In this document: in pieces, positions 32,901 to 45,228 of the stretch
Layout of the letters: each line of letters opens with the position of its first letter
How positions within the stretch are numbered: the stretch's first letter is position 1
Source: Amia ocellicauda
Lineage: Eukaryota > Chordata > Actinopteri > Amiiformes > Amiidae
DNA length: 64,000 bases
Assembly: GCF_036373705.1 (NCBI RefSeq)
Contig: NC_089868.1
Location: forward strand, 17,714,520-17,778,519
Reading direction: 5' to 3'
Notes under the pieces: generated by a model
Database searches by the model: none
What the model saw: only the letters and a program-made list of their open reading frames with translations
Told to the model about the DNA's origin: nothing
Made by a program: the position numbers and the translations under genes

Positions 32901-33704
32901 CAAGAGTTCTTTCTGGTAGCTAATTCACTCCTTGGGTGTATTCTGTTTAAAAATATATCTATTTTTATGTTTTTACTTTTGTTCTCATTCAAAACACGTT
33001 AAGACCTTCAGTAGATGTAAAAGGCTTTGTTTCCTTTTTAGAACAAACTTGAAGCAATGCACAGTTACTGGAAAAGCAACTCTCTTCAACGTAAGAGTAA
33101 TTAATTTGATACATTAATTAATTAACAAACAACAAAGAATAAGCAAATACTGAAAACAGTGAATCAAACTACAAAAATCATAATTCTGAACCAACAGATA
33201 TATACATATACAGAGGTGATTTAAACATGTCATTCTCACCAAAGGTTGAACATATCTCATTAATTAAGCATCATTCACTTCTAGGAAGCACGGAAATTTT
33301 AAAGAGCCCTTTCTATGCATACAGCACAGTCTCAGGCACCTTGGATAGACAACTCAGTGAGGCTGAAAGATGCTGAAGAGAAGTGTCTCAAGCTGGTCGG
33401 TATCCAGACGCAGGTGCTGTATCTGTATCACACACCTGACTGAATACTCATTGGTACATTGCCTCAAAATAATATCCTGAAAGCAGCACTGAACTGCCAG
33501 CATGACATAAGAACAGCAGAAAGTTTACAAACGAGAGGAGGCCATTCAACCCATCGTGCTGTGCCGTGAAACGCGATGAAAGCCTCCTCTCGGAAAAAAA
33601 CATTATAAGTGCTGCACTTAAGGTTGTACAGTTGCATAATTAAAAAAAAAAAATTATATACAACACGAATAAATAAAGCAAAGGTGTCCCTCCGAGGCCT
33701 CGTG
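29981..33704. other. Intergenic between TNN and KIAA0040, including the KIAA0040 3' UTR
   Basis: No coding signal. TTTATT at 31710-31715 (AATAAA on the minus strand) is one possible poly(A) signal for KIAA0040, giving a 3' UTR of about 2 kb; this is a guess. A short interspersed repeat piece lies at 33506-33562. Confidence 0.4.
33506..33562. repeat. Fragment of a widespread fish interspersed repeat
   Basis: The block ATAAGAACAGCAGAAAGTTT followed by ACAAACGAGAGGAGGCCATT and CAACCCATC matches a very common vertebrate repeat piece, as I recall it. Only about 57 bases remain. The parent family (SINE or LINE end) cannot be settled here. It falls in the presumed KIAA0040 3' UTR. Confidence 0.45.
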
Positions 33705-34037
33705 CTAGACCATTGTGAGTGCCATTCTCTCCGGGGTCATCGGCCCCGGTTTGACAGAAATCCAAAGGTCTTCGTTTTTGAGGGGTTTCTTCTTCTTCTT
33801 TTTGTCCGTCTTTGCACTGCCCTGCTTCTCATTCCCTTCACAGCAGGCGCAGCACGAGCAACAGCCAGTCCGCCGGCAGCAGCAGCAGTGACAGCACACC
33901 ACCAGCGAGGTGAAGAGGACCACCAGGGGCAGGGCTAGCAAGACCACCAGACACACGGTGTTGTAAATCCCTTGATCTTGCTTGGCGGTGGCGATGCTCC
34001 ACAGGTCATTGAAAAACTCCAATACCTCTTTACTCAT
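33705..34037 (-). CDS. KIAA0040: KIAA0040 homologue, small cysteine-rich membrane protein
   Basis: A 110-residue frame in one exon, ATG at 34035-34037 and TAG at 33705-33707. Function is not established in any species I know of. Layout: short amphipathic N-terminus (FFNDLWSIATAK), conserved GIYNTVCL at 23-30, hydrophobic helix about 28-47, then 12 cysteines between residues 48 and 66 (CCHCCCC...CCSCCACC), a KKKKKK run at 79-84 and the conserved motif EDLWIS at 89-94. The GIYNT(V/I)CL and EDLWIS motifs, size, orientation and position between TNN and TNR identify it. The cysteines beside the membrane are likely palmitoylation sites (inference). A possible splice acceptor (GTCTGCAG, exon start 34099) suggests an upstream noncoding exon. 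Confidence 0.88.
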   Translation of the reverse strand: MSKEVLEFFNDLWSIATAKQDQGIYNTVCLVVLLALPLVVLFTSLVVCCHCCCCRRTGCCSCCACCEGNEKQGSAKTDKKKKKKPLKNEDLWISVKPGPMTPERMALTMV

Positions 34038-34099
34038 GTTTCAGCCCGTAGTCGTACTTATTCCCCTTCAGCTCATTAATGGACAGACGGAGAACTGCT

Positions 34100-36011
34100 C
34101 TGCAGACGAGGCAAAGACGAACAAGCACAGGGGCGCTGGGATGTTTGTCACAGGCAGGTTTCTTGTGGTAGGTTTATTCCAAGGGGTTAAAAAACCAAAT
34201 CCCAAATCCCAAACAATTGCCGTATCAGCGAATGTCTATGTGGGTCACTTGATTTGTTGATGGTTTCTATTTAAAATCTCCAATTCTCTCCTGTAATACT
34301 CGTGGTTGCTAGTAGAGCCAGATGGGAGGAAAGTGACACATCCTATCAGGTTATAAAATATCTGGTGCAGGAAACAAGCAACGAGGAGCTTGTTTGTCTA
34401 ACGAGATCTGTGTGTCAGCTTGTGGTCTACTGCTCTTCTCACCTTCAGCTTCTCTAAAGTTGACTGAGGAGATGGAGGCTGTAGGCGGTTTGTCTGCTTG
34501 ATTTCAGCTCAGATCCTGGGTTACAGTATATAATGTGTCAGTCCTTTGAGCTAAAAAATGTAGGAACCCACCAGTGTATTTACTCCAGAGACCTGTGTTG
34601 CTACAGTGCTTCGCAAGCCTCCATCTGCTTTCAAGCTCTATTTTAATCCACTCTGCTCAAGATGCAGGGGCGGGGGGGGGGTCTTCAGAATGTGCTCAAA
34701 AAAGGAAATTTCTGCGGAGACAAAGAATAAAATAAAATTGACATTTGTTTCCATTCCTTTACAGTCTCTTATTCCCTGGTTAAATAGCTACTTTTTCTTG
34801 ACATTCATTACTACTGGGAGAGCAATAACTGTAACTCGCAATCCGCCCACAAGCACTCATGCCTCAGTGCTCCGCTCGAGCTGGGATAATTCAGACATCT
34901 TTTCCTGGGTTCTTCGTATGCTAATCTTAATACCTAAGGAGTTTAAGCTGTAACCAGGTCCGGGCTTGAGGGAGAAGAGGTACCATATTCCCCCCTAACT
35001 TTTCAAAGGCAAAGGGATTATGCTAATAGTAGGGTTGTACTTGACTACATATTTGTAGCCTACTTAAATTAAAGAGTATTTTAGGGGATCAGGAGGATGG
35101 GGGGACTGAATTGCTTTGAAGCATGCTTGGGGGTTGAGAACTGCCCTTATTCGTTAATATTTAGAGACTGACATCTTCACCTTTAGACCAGAGAGAGGCT
35201 AACAAACTTGGAAACTCCAGGGGAAAGAAATAACTAAAGAGGTTGAAGAAAGAGTGCCATAGCATTTCTAACTGAGAACCCTTAAATGAATATGATACCT
35301 GTGTTTTTAACATTCTGCAGGGCGTTTGTCATAATCATCCTCCCACCTATGGAAACGGAAAAGTTGTGTCATTTGCATTTTGTTTTAAGACAATTTAGTG
35401 TGAACTGCATGAGCCTGTGATTACACTGACTTCCTGTCTGTCACCGTTTAATATGAGCAACAGGAAACTGAGCCTACAGCCGCTGGAAAACGTTGTGGTG
35501 GTGGGTTAAAAATGACACCTGCTTGCATGTCAAGAAGTGAACACTTTAGTTTTGTAAATAGTCACAGATAGTCATACATAGAACTTTGTTGTTGTTCAAT
35601 TAGCGTACACTCCTACAATTTAATATAAGTCACCCTAAAATATCTGTCCGATTATTTCACTGTTAAGATACACCTCAAGTGTTCTGGATGTGAATGGAGA
35701 AAAATGTATTATATCTTTTGCTTAATTAATATTTAATATTTTAACTTAATGTAACAATCCTGGTTTCCACGATATTGAAGATGATGGCTGGAACACGATT
35801 TACTATCGGCCTAGAAATCTGTTGTGCACATTTCTGTATTTCCAAATCCGCATTGCAGTTATTCACTTTTTTGACATGTACGCTAAGCATATAAGTGTTT
35901 TAGATAGAGCATTTTAATCAATGTTTATTCCCCGACATAAAAAATAATCACCCCTTTAAATTTCCACGGATTTGAAGTCTCTGATGTGAAAGGTCTGAAG
36001 AATGGTGGGTT

Positions 36012-36046
<35 letters not shown>

Positions 36047-39000
36047 ATGAATGGCACTGCGTTTTTTAAGAACTCCTGTTCATCTCAAGTAAATGTTAAT
36101 TTTCAAAGAAACTGTAATACAAAAAGTGAACAAATCTGCTATGCAGCCCAGCAGAGGAGACCCTAATGCCAACTGAAGCATTTAGTCAGAGGTGTATTGG
36201 CCTACCTCATGCCTTTCCTACACTCCATTCCTTTTGATCGAGTCAGAATGAGCCTCCGATTCCCTGGTAATGAATTCAACATTATATCCTTTTTGGAAAA
36301 TATTTATAACATGATTATTTGTCCACGATATGTGAAAGGACAGTGTCAAGATGAATTACTGCAACTTCAAAGGAAACCTCCGATAGTGTGAGAGAATAGA
36401 ACGCTTTAGCTCGAATGGAAAGCTTAAATCTAAAGCAGCTATCACTTTCTGTTAATTTCAAGGTAGAGATAAATAAGTCTGCGCTCCAACTTCATGTCTT
36501 CCAGGGTGAACTTTCGACCTTCCCTAGCATCGACAGTCACTTTACAGTTGCCTCCTCACAGCCTCTTGAAAGGGTGGTTAAAACAGACTGATCATGTATA
36601 GCATTACAGTCTTTATTTTTAATGACTTCAATTAACATTAAGTTCCCCCTATAATTACTTAAACATACATATATATGTTATAGTGTATTTCTTTTTCTGC
36701 AGATCTGCGTATTTCAAAACCAATACTGCCAGCCCCATTACGTTCAGAGTTGCTATTAATCTTTACAGACCTACAACTCAAAATGAATCATTACTGCTTG
36801 CATATCCAATTTACATAAATCCTCAGGAGAATGTTCCCCTTTTATAGATAAATGGAAACAGTATTTCTTTCTACACAGTTAAATTCCTGAGCAAAAACAA
36901 CTTCCTACTCTTACTAACTCTGGACCCACACCAATGTCTAAATATAAAGACATGAGCTAGTATAAGTCAGATATGTGACCTTCTTATTCCTGTATTAATC
37001 TCACATTGACAGTTTTGAAGTCCATGATTAAATACCAACAGTTATAATATGTTATCATTACTTATTTGAAAATGAATATAGAAATGATATAGAGCTGTGT
37101 GTGCTGTACACAGTCTTGGCTGCTACTTCCTGTTGGGCTGCCACACAGCTCCGGGTTGTTGTGACTAGGATCGAGGCAAGCCTTGCCTTGTGCATAAGTG
37201 CCGGATAAAACTCAGATAGAAAAAGTGAAGTAAAGGCGTTAAAGGTATTTAATTTTGTAATGCAAAGAAACCCCAAGCCAACTTAAAGCCACAATCATAG
37301 GTTATTTGACTACATTAATATTTCTTCTGCACCTACTTTCCTGTAAGTATAAAAATAATGCTGTAATACATTTAATTGTTTTATTAAAAAAAAAAAAAAA
37401 CTAATGTTAATATTTTTGTCTAGATTTGAAACATTGAGAGTTACACTTGGTTACATTCACAGAGAAGTAATACCACATCGAATAGACATTCACTCTGCTG
37501 CTAGAAAGTCAGAATTATACACATTATCTTTATCAATATATATTTAAATTAGAGTTAAATAAACACCTTATTTGAAACTTGGTAACTTCAAAGCAGCTCA
37601 CTCATTAGAATATGTTATCCAGAGTGTACCGACTTAAATTAGACACTACCGTCTGTATGCTGGGCATGGCTGCTGGGAAAAGTAAAAGAAAACTTGACAC
37701 ATACAATTATTTGCTCATGAATGTAATCTAATTTAGGCTATGTAAGGTTCAAAAGGGTACAAGTACCTGACTCTATTTTGACCATGTGTAAGGTTTACTG
37801 AAGACTGCTAGACCTGGTTATTTATAAATGCATTTCAGCTACTGAAGAACTGGTCGAAGAATACAGTGCAAACATACCATACTTAGAAGAACAGGTAAAA
37901 TACATTTCACACTTGTTCAGTCCTACACAAAAGAAACAGGATTAAATCAAATAACTTACCCGAAGAGAAAAGGTTTTCTTTTCATTGGCTTGTTCTTTTT
38001 ATTTCTAATGCTTTAGCCTGTACTCTTGTGAAAGCAGCAGTTTGAAGACACACTTCAGGCACCACTCCCACTGTTGGGTACAGACCTGCCCTTCTCTTCC
38101 ACCTGGGTTGTGATTTGCTCAGTTAAAACAGCCCGCTACTCAAACAAGGCTGTGTGTGTTAATTTCTGGTAGCTAAGAAGGACCTCTCTGTTTCTGCACA
38201 CACTCCCTGGCTGACACGCTGCATTCTTGTGGTTAGTTTATACACAGGACTTGCCCGTGATGTCACAGTGCACGGCTTCCTGTAAATCAGCTTGCCAGAG
38301 CTCACACAATCCTGAGCTAACGTGGCTTTCAATGCGAACAAACATTGAGTTTGTATCTTGTGTGTTTAGTAATTGCCACAGTTAAATACAGGTTATTGAC
38401 GGGAATACAAAAGAGGAAAATGGGTGTTGCCAGTTCTTCAGGGCTGTCTGCCTGTGGGGCTTTAGCTCTGTTTACGGAGGTGAATCTAGTAAGAAAGGTT
38501 AAATGATAACATTACTGTAACTTGTACCTAACACTGAGTCCTTTGACCTATATGTGTATAATACTTTTTATACCATTTCAACAAGTGTTTTGTAGTGAGT
38601 TCCAAGACGTTCAATACTTTGATCATATAGTAACACAAAGAGCTGTATTTTATTAACCTGGTAATGCATTTATGAAGTTACTGTGTAACATGACACTTCA
38701 CTGCATTTCAGAACACAATTTATTACATTCAAAAGATCAAAAATGAAAACAAATGTATTTAAGTATCTTATTGTAGGCTGTGTTGGTGTTTTGCAGAAAC
38801 AATTTAGTAGAACAGATATGAATACATACATACAAAACAGGTGACCTTTTCGAATAGTTTCAAACAATGCCAGAGATATGTAAACTTGTCATGCTCTGCT
38901 GATCAACAAGGAATAATTTGAAGATATTCGTTCTCTTTGTTATGGGAGGCTTAATTAACAATCATTTCACACAGAAAGAATCTGACTTGTGGGTCCATGT

Positions 39001-42000
39001 TGACTAAGACAGAGAGGAATGTTTCAGGCATGTGACCTGACATCTCTAAGCATCCACTTTTTTGACATGAACACGAAATCTTGTTTTTGCCCTAATTCTT
39101 ACAAAAAATGCATCACTACTGATGTCCCTCAGTGTCATACCCAAGCTTCAAATGCAATAAATTGTGCCTACATTGGACATCGGATATCATCTCTGAACAT
39201 TGCAATAATATGAGTGAATCAAAGCATTTACAGAGATGATAAAAACAACACCTTGCATCTACATATTTCTGTGGATTCCCGCCCAAAACACACCCTTCTG
39301 CCACAGAAAAAAATATAAAAATTAAAGTTTTAGGCAGTGATGTGTAAATGTAAGAGGAGGGCGCATCACTGCTAGGAAAATAAGTGAGGCAGAAATTATG
39401 AATGATGTGGGGTGTTTGAGTCATTCATTGCAGTGCGTTGTGTGATCGCTTGCCTTGGCTGAACATATGCCCGTGGCAAGAAAAGGCACTAAGTGGCAAC
39501 AAAAGTTTATATACAGTGCTGTATCTCAAGGGCAGGAACAGAGACACATATGGTATTTAAACAGCCTGTGATCTTGCCATTTATTGTTGGACTATAACAA
39601 GGTGTACCAATTTTAGTTAAATCCTCAATACAAAAGCATATTAGAAATTCTTTTTGTGGATTATTGATAAAAGTGGTGATTTAACATGGGTTTGAAACCC
39701 AAACCACACCACAAGAATTTTACAACAGTGTAAAACCCCCCACTGACACCCTACACCTGCCATGGGGAGGTCGAGGTCTTGCTCTGCATAAAGGAACAAT
39801 TGACATTAATATTTGCAGTAGTTATTCAGCTAATTTGAATTTAAACACTTGTCAACAAACACTACATATAGAGCCCAGACCTTGTACCTACTCATTTGTC
39901 CTAATCAACCAATCAGAATACTGTTAAAACACTATCACTTTTTGCCACAAAAGAGAAGGAATAAAATAAAATGAAGTGCATCAAAGCTCAATATCAGTGC
40001 ATGTGCAAGTTAACAGGAGACAGAAGGCTTTGGGCACTCATGACTAATGGATTAACCTTCCTCTGGGTGCGTTAACCAGAGTGTAGTAAGAGTCAGTGAA
40101 GTCCTTAACCATTAAAAAGAAAAAAGAAAAAGAAAATTGTGGGCCTAGAGATGGTTTCCGACAAATGAACTTTCTACACGCAGGCCTTTGGCTCTCGAAG
40201 ACATCAAAAGAAGCCACTTTCTCCATATTGCCATCTGGCTTCCAGTACATTACCAAACGATCCTGGCGTCTGTAGCATTGCGGAGAAACATTTAATCTTC
40301 TCAACCTAAAGAGCTTTGTTTTGAAACCTCTTAGATTTGTAATCATATTCAGGCAGGGTTAAGCATTTGACCACATTTGCTTTTTAAAGAATACCACAAA
40401 GAAATAGCTGATAGATAACCCCTAACCACTTTTGATGTGTGAACATGTTAAAATGTGAGGGTCAGTAAACTTTTGACTGTCCAAGTTTTTTTTTCTTTCA
40501 CTTATCTGAAAAAGAAAAAAATGGATCTTTAAAAAAAGGACAACACTGATTAATATTTAATATTCAGTATAACTTGCATGGTAAGGAAACTTGTTTCTTA
40601 CATATTGGGGGTAGGGGCTAGCTTTTATTTTACAGCTTATCTTGTGTTATGCTACATTGCGCTGTGAAATTAAATATTAAAGTATTTGCTACACATTCAC
40701 AAAATCCCTTTTTCTTTTGTTTAGTTAGCTCAGCATGCAGGGTAGACCATACACATGTGATGTTCTTTGTAACATCATGCATTTAGTTTAGTTTTACAGA
40801 TATCTAAAAATAATTAGCAGAACATGATTGAAGTTTCATTTTCACGATTATAAATAAAATTACTTCAGCTCTACTGATGCACATTAACCAGCGTTTAACA
40901 GAGTGGATTGCTCAGATAACATTATACGAATTAGAAAACAGGTTCCTTCAGTCTTGTTAAAGTTTACAGATTCATAATTAATTCAACTTCAGTTACATCT
41001 ACTGCATACGGAAGTCAACACCAACTTTTAAATGCCAAATCCCGTTTCACCAAATGATAACAGTTGCAAATGTAAGTAAATAGTAAACATATAAGATCAC
41101 CTCCATAGTCAAATAAAATAATGATATAAAAATCCTGATAAAACTCATTACAAGCCATCACAGAAAAACTAAACATGTGCTTTCCTGTACTACAGTATAG
41201 CAAAAGGGCACATAACTAGTATATTGCTAATAACATCCTAGAATACTACAGTGCTTGAAATTCTATCATAGAAATTTGATTACTTCATCTTTTTTAAATT
41301 GTATTCAATTTCGTTTGATGAACCTTAAGGTTGCGTGCTTGGTCTCCCAAAATAACACAGCTATTCGAAACTATTTTAAAGCCTAGGGAAATATGTATTG
41401 TCCACATGGCAGCTATTCCAAGGCTGACAATCAGTAACCAGTTCATTGTTCAGTGGGCAAGGAATACATTAGCACAGAATGGTATGTAAAAGGATTTGAA
41501 GTCATGACTTAAATATGTGACTGAGTTCTGTACCAGTTTCCTGAGCTTTCTGTTTGCCACCTGCAATCCAGATCTGCCAGTATTTCAGCATTGCGTCACT
41601 TCCCCTGAAAAAACTTAATAATTCTCAATGCAGTGTCATTGTGGTCTGAAGTTTGTGCTGGGACAATAGGAGTGCCACTGAAGCACTGTTAATGCTGTGC
41701 AGTCCAGTATTAGATTCTGGTGTTTTTACATCGTCCCATTTTGGGCCCTGTGCTGAGACGGTCGAGTGAGAAAAGCTGTTATTTTATGTGTTGGGGCCCG
41801 TAGGCAAGGCAACAGTGCTCTGACATGCCTGGCAGAACAGAAGAACTCTCACCCGCTTTCCCTAAGCAGTCAAAAACTAAACGTAGATTAAGTGTCATTC
41901 TTACTAATGCTGACAATAGTTCACTGTACATATCTGAATGTTGACATCAGTGGTAGATTTTCCCATCTGTCCTTATTGAGCTGAAGATGTACATTCATTT

Positions 42001-42578
42001 TGAACAAAAAAAGGACAAACCTCCATTATGGCAACACAGGATTACCATTTTTAGCATGTTTTCTCCCAATGAGAGCTGAATCAGGCTTGCTGACACAGAG
42101 AGGGAATTTCACTGTAATATTTAGTTGACAGGATTCTAGTGTGTTGCTGAAAATAAATCTTGCCGTTGCTAACCAGTTAGTAAAGCAACTGAGAAGGTGA
42201 GTCACTCTAATAAAATGTTGAGTCTGAGTGCAAAGAAAGCAAGAAACATACTTTATATGCCCTCACTGTATTTGACAGGGTCCAAAAAAGGTTATTTGAA
42301 ACATTATATAATTTAAATATATATATATATATTTTTTTTTAATTAAATTAAAAAAACAACAACATCACATAAGATCATTTCCCAAAAACATTGCTGTGTA
42401 GTTATTTCTCTGCACAGTCAGCCATACAAATTATTGTGATGGGATTGTCACCTCAGACAAAAAATACCAGATTATGGCTAAATATGCAGCTTCATAAGCA
42501 ATTAACATTCAGTGAAAAAACTATATACAGTATGCTTAGTTTAATCAGAGACAACATTTTATTAGAAGTTCTTACCAA
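34100..42578. other. Noncoding region upstream of KIAA0040
   Basis: About 8.5 kb, AT-rich. It should contain the KIAA0040 promoter and any 5' noncoding exon, but none can be placed with confidence. The long frames on either strand look random. Simple repeats are a CA tract at 36015-36044 and a poly-A at about 37386-37400. Nothing else recognised. Confidence 0.4.
36015..36044. repeat. (CA)n microsatellite
   Basis: Fifteen uninterrupted CA units. Confidence 0.97.
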
Positions 42579-42602
42579 TATATATATATATATATATATA
42601 TA
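42579..42602. repeat. (TA)n microsatellite, left flank of a Tc1-type element
   Basis: Twelve AT/TA units directly before the transposon end at 42603; the tract continues on the other side at 43833-43895. Confidence 0.95.
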
Positions 42603-43827
42603 CACTCACCTAAAGGATTATTAGGAACACCATACTAATACTGTGTTTGACCCCCTTTCGCCTTCAGAACTGCCTTAATTCTACGTGGCATTGATTCAAC
42701 AAGGTGCTGAAAGCATTCTTTAGAAATGTTGACCCATATTGATAGGATAGCATCTTGCAATTGATGGAGATTTGTGGGATGCACATCCAGGACACGAAGC
42801 TCCCGTTCCACCACATCCCAAAGATGCTCTATTGGGTAGAGATCTGGTGACTGTGGGGGCCAGTTTAGTACAGTGAACTCATTGTCATGTTCAAGAAACC
42901 AATTTGAAATGATTCGACCTTTGTGACATGGTGCATTATCCTGCTGGAAGTAGCCATCAGAGGATGGGTACATGGTGGTCATAAAGGGATGGACATGGTC
43001 AGAAACAATGCCCAGGTAGGCCGTGGCATTTAAACGATGCCCAATTGGCACTAAGGGGCCTAAAGTGTGCCAAGAAAACATCCCCCACACCATTACACCA
43101 CCACCACCAGCCTGCACAGTGGTAACAAGGCATGATGGATCCATGTTCTCATTCTGTTTACGCCAAATTCTGACTCTACCATCTGAATGTCTCAACAGAA
43201 ATCGAGACTCATCAGACCAGGCAACATTTTTCCAGTCTTCAACTGTCCAAATTTGGTGAGCTTGTGCAAATTGTAGCCTCTTTTTCCTATTTGTAGTGGA
43301 GATGAGTGGGACCTGGTGGGGTCTTCTGCTGTTGTAGCCCATCCGGCTCAAGGTTGTACGTGTTGTGGCTTCACAGATGCTTTGCTGCATACCTCGGTTG
43401 TAACGAGTGGTTATTTCAGTCAAAGTTGCTCTTCTATCAGCTTGAATCAGTCGGCCCATTCTCCTCTGACCTCTAGCATCAACAAGGCATTTTCGCCCAC
43501 AGGACTGCCGCATACTGGATGTTTTTCCCTTTTCACACCATTCTTTGTAAACCCTAGAAATGGTTGTGCGTGAAAATCCCAGTAACTGAGCAGATTGTGA
43601 AATACTCAGAAATACTCAGGTGCCCGTCTGGCACCAACAACCATGCCACGCTCAAAATTGCTTAAATCAACTTTCTTTCCCATTCAACATTCAGTTTGGA
43701 GTTCAGGAGATTGTCTTGACCAGGACCACACCCCTAAATGCATTGAAGCAACTGCCATGTGATTGGTTGGTTAGATAATTGCATTAATGAGAAATTGAAC
43801 AGGTGTTCCTAATAATCCTTTAGGTGA

Positions 43828-43830
<3 letters not shown>
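42603..43830 (-). mobile_element. Near full-length Tc1/mariner transposon
   Basis: 1228 bp bounded by inverted repeats containing CACTCACCTAAAGGATTATT at the left end and its reverse complement at the right, each next to TA. The single transposase frame is on the minus strand. The element sits inside a TA microsatellite, as expected for a TA-specific integrase. It appears younger than the element at 2950-3830: its gene is almost intact. Confidence 0.93.
42635..43683 (-). pseudogene. Tc1/mariner transposase, frameshifted near the N-terminus
   Basis: DDE transposase that would cut and paste the element. The start MGKKVDLSNFERGMVVGARR is at 43683. The frame then breaks at about 43599-43620, where a 10-base unit (GAAATACTCA on the plus strand) is duplicated and at least one other small indel is implied. 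The downstream 292-residue frame 42635-43513 is open. It carries a paired-like helix-turn-helix (ISQSAQLLGFSR just upstream in the same frame), WSDESRFLL with the first catalytic Asp, QQDNAPCH with the second, and SPDLYPIEHLWD with the Glu. I count 36 residues between second Asp and Glu. The usual SPDLNPIE has Tyr for Asn. Confidence 0.88.

Positions 43831-43832
<2 letters not shown>

Positions 43833-43895
<63 letters not shown>
43833..43895. repeat. (TA)n microsatellite, right flank of the Tc1-type element
   Basis: About 31 TA units followed by a T run. Confidence 0.97.
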
Positions 43896-43898
<3 letters not shown>

Positions 43899-44853
43899 TT
43901 TTAAAGAAACCTGTACATATTTTCTGTTTGTTCTAATTTCACCACTAAACCACAATACTACCCTCCACACTTCACAGACTTCATCAGTAACCCTTACCAT
44001 TGAAAGCCTGACCAAAAGTCAAGCATAAATAACCTTCACTGAATAAACACAATAAAATAATGCACACTGCAATTTCACACTATTACACAAATAACTGGAA
44101 ATATTACTCTCTCTTTATATTATACTCTAACTGCACATTCTGTGTTTTGAATCCTTGAGGTTAATGATAATATATTTTGTTTGTAATGTTTCACCCAGAA
44201 TAAGGTCCTTTCTGCAATTTTGTTTTAGTTCAAGGCTGACTTCACATTTAACCCAGTCCAGCTGTGTGGGGTGACTCTAATTTTCCATATCAAACAGGAA
44301 AAGAGAAAGAAAAACATTAAGTTGAAAGTGGTAGAAAATAGTACAGACATATACAGTCAGATATATGTGGTGTTCTTCCATTTACATTTTTCAAATAATG
44401 TTGTAAAGTTTGCATTTGGCGTCTCCACAGAATCCAACCCCTTCATTTACTTTATGCTCGATGCAATAAACATTTAGAATGGGGTTTCTTTTAAGTAGGA
44501 CCTGGACAAAGATGGACAATTTCTTTAGCCTCCAGAAACACTTCTACATGCTTTAATTTCTTAATGTCCTGCCAACAGATAGCAACTGGTTACTACCTTA
44601 ACATGCTTTTTAGTGCAACTATGCCTGTAAGCAGCACTTCAGAAATTGTTGGGAATTTTATAGATGGCAGGGTTGGAAAGGGTCTCCAGGTTCATTACTA
44701 GCTATCTTTTTCTTGTCATTATGAAGCCAGGGAATAACAAGCAGCATGTACGATATAGACTTAAAAACATTAAAATATGGGAAATTCTAATGATTTCATT
44801 AGTTCATGTGGAAGTCTTTACAGGTGCCTTATATAATATGTGATGATACGTGT

Positions 44854-45228
44854 TTTGTCACTTTACACAGATACAGACTGAGGACTCAACTAAATAAAAA
44901 ATGTCCGCACTGCAAATTGCTCACAGAGGCATTAGCGGCATTACTACAAATGGATATCGTCCTACTAAACTTTATAAATGGTATCAAATCTATATCGCTT
45001 TGCAATGCCAAATGACCTTCTTGCAGATCTTGTTTCGAACAACATCACCATGGGAATGACATTATAGCAGAATTAAATCGAGAAAATACCATTAGTGTTC
45101 CTTTCTTGTATTGTCATTTACACTGTTACAAACTGAGGGCCAGATTACATAAAAAATGTCTGCACTACAAATCACTCACTGAGGCATTAGTGGCATTACT
45201 GCAAATGCATTTCGACCTGCTAAACTTT
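44854..45228 (+). repeat. Pair of diverged direct repeats, about 110 bp each
   Basis: Copy 1 (about 44854-44978) and copy 2 (about 45110-45228) share TAAAAAATGTC, GCACT, GAGGCATTAG, GGCATTACT and CTAAACTTT in the same order and spacing, about 256 bases apart. They differ at roughly one base in six. Either a local duplication or two insertions of the same repeat family. Confidence 0.75.

Noticed and set aside
43809..44028. Frames made of repeating Ile-Tyr on both strands
   Set aside because: Direct translation of the TA microsatellite.
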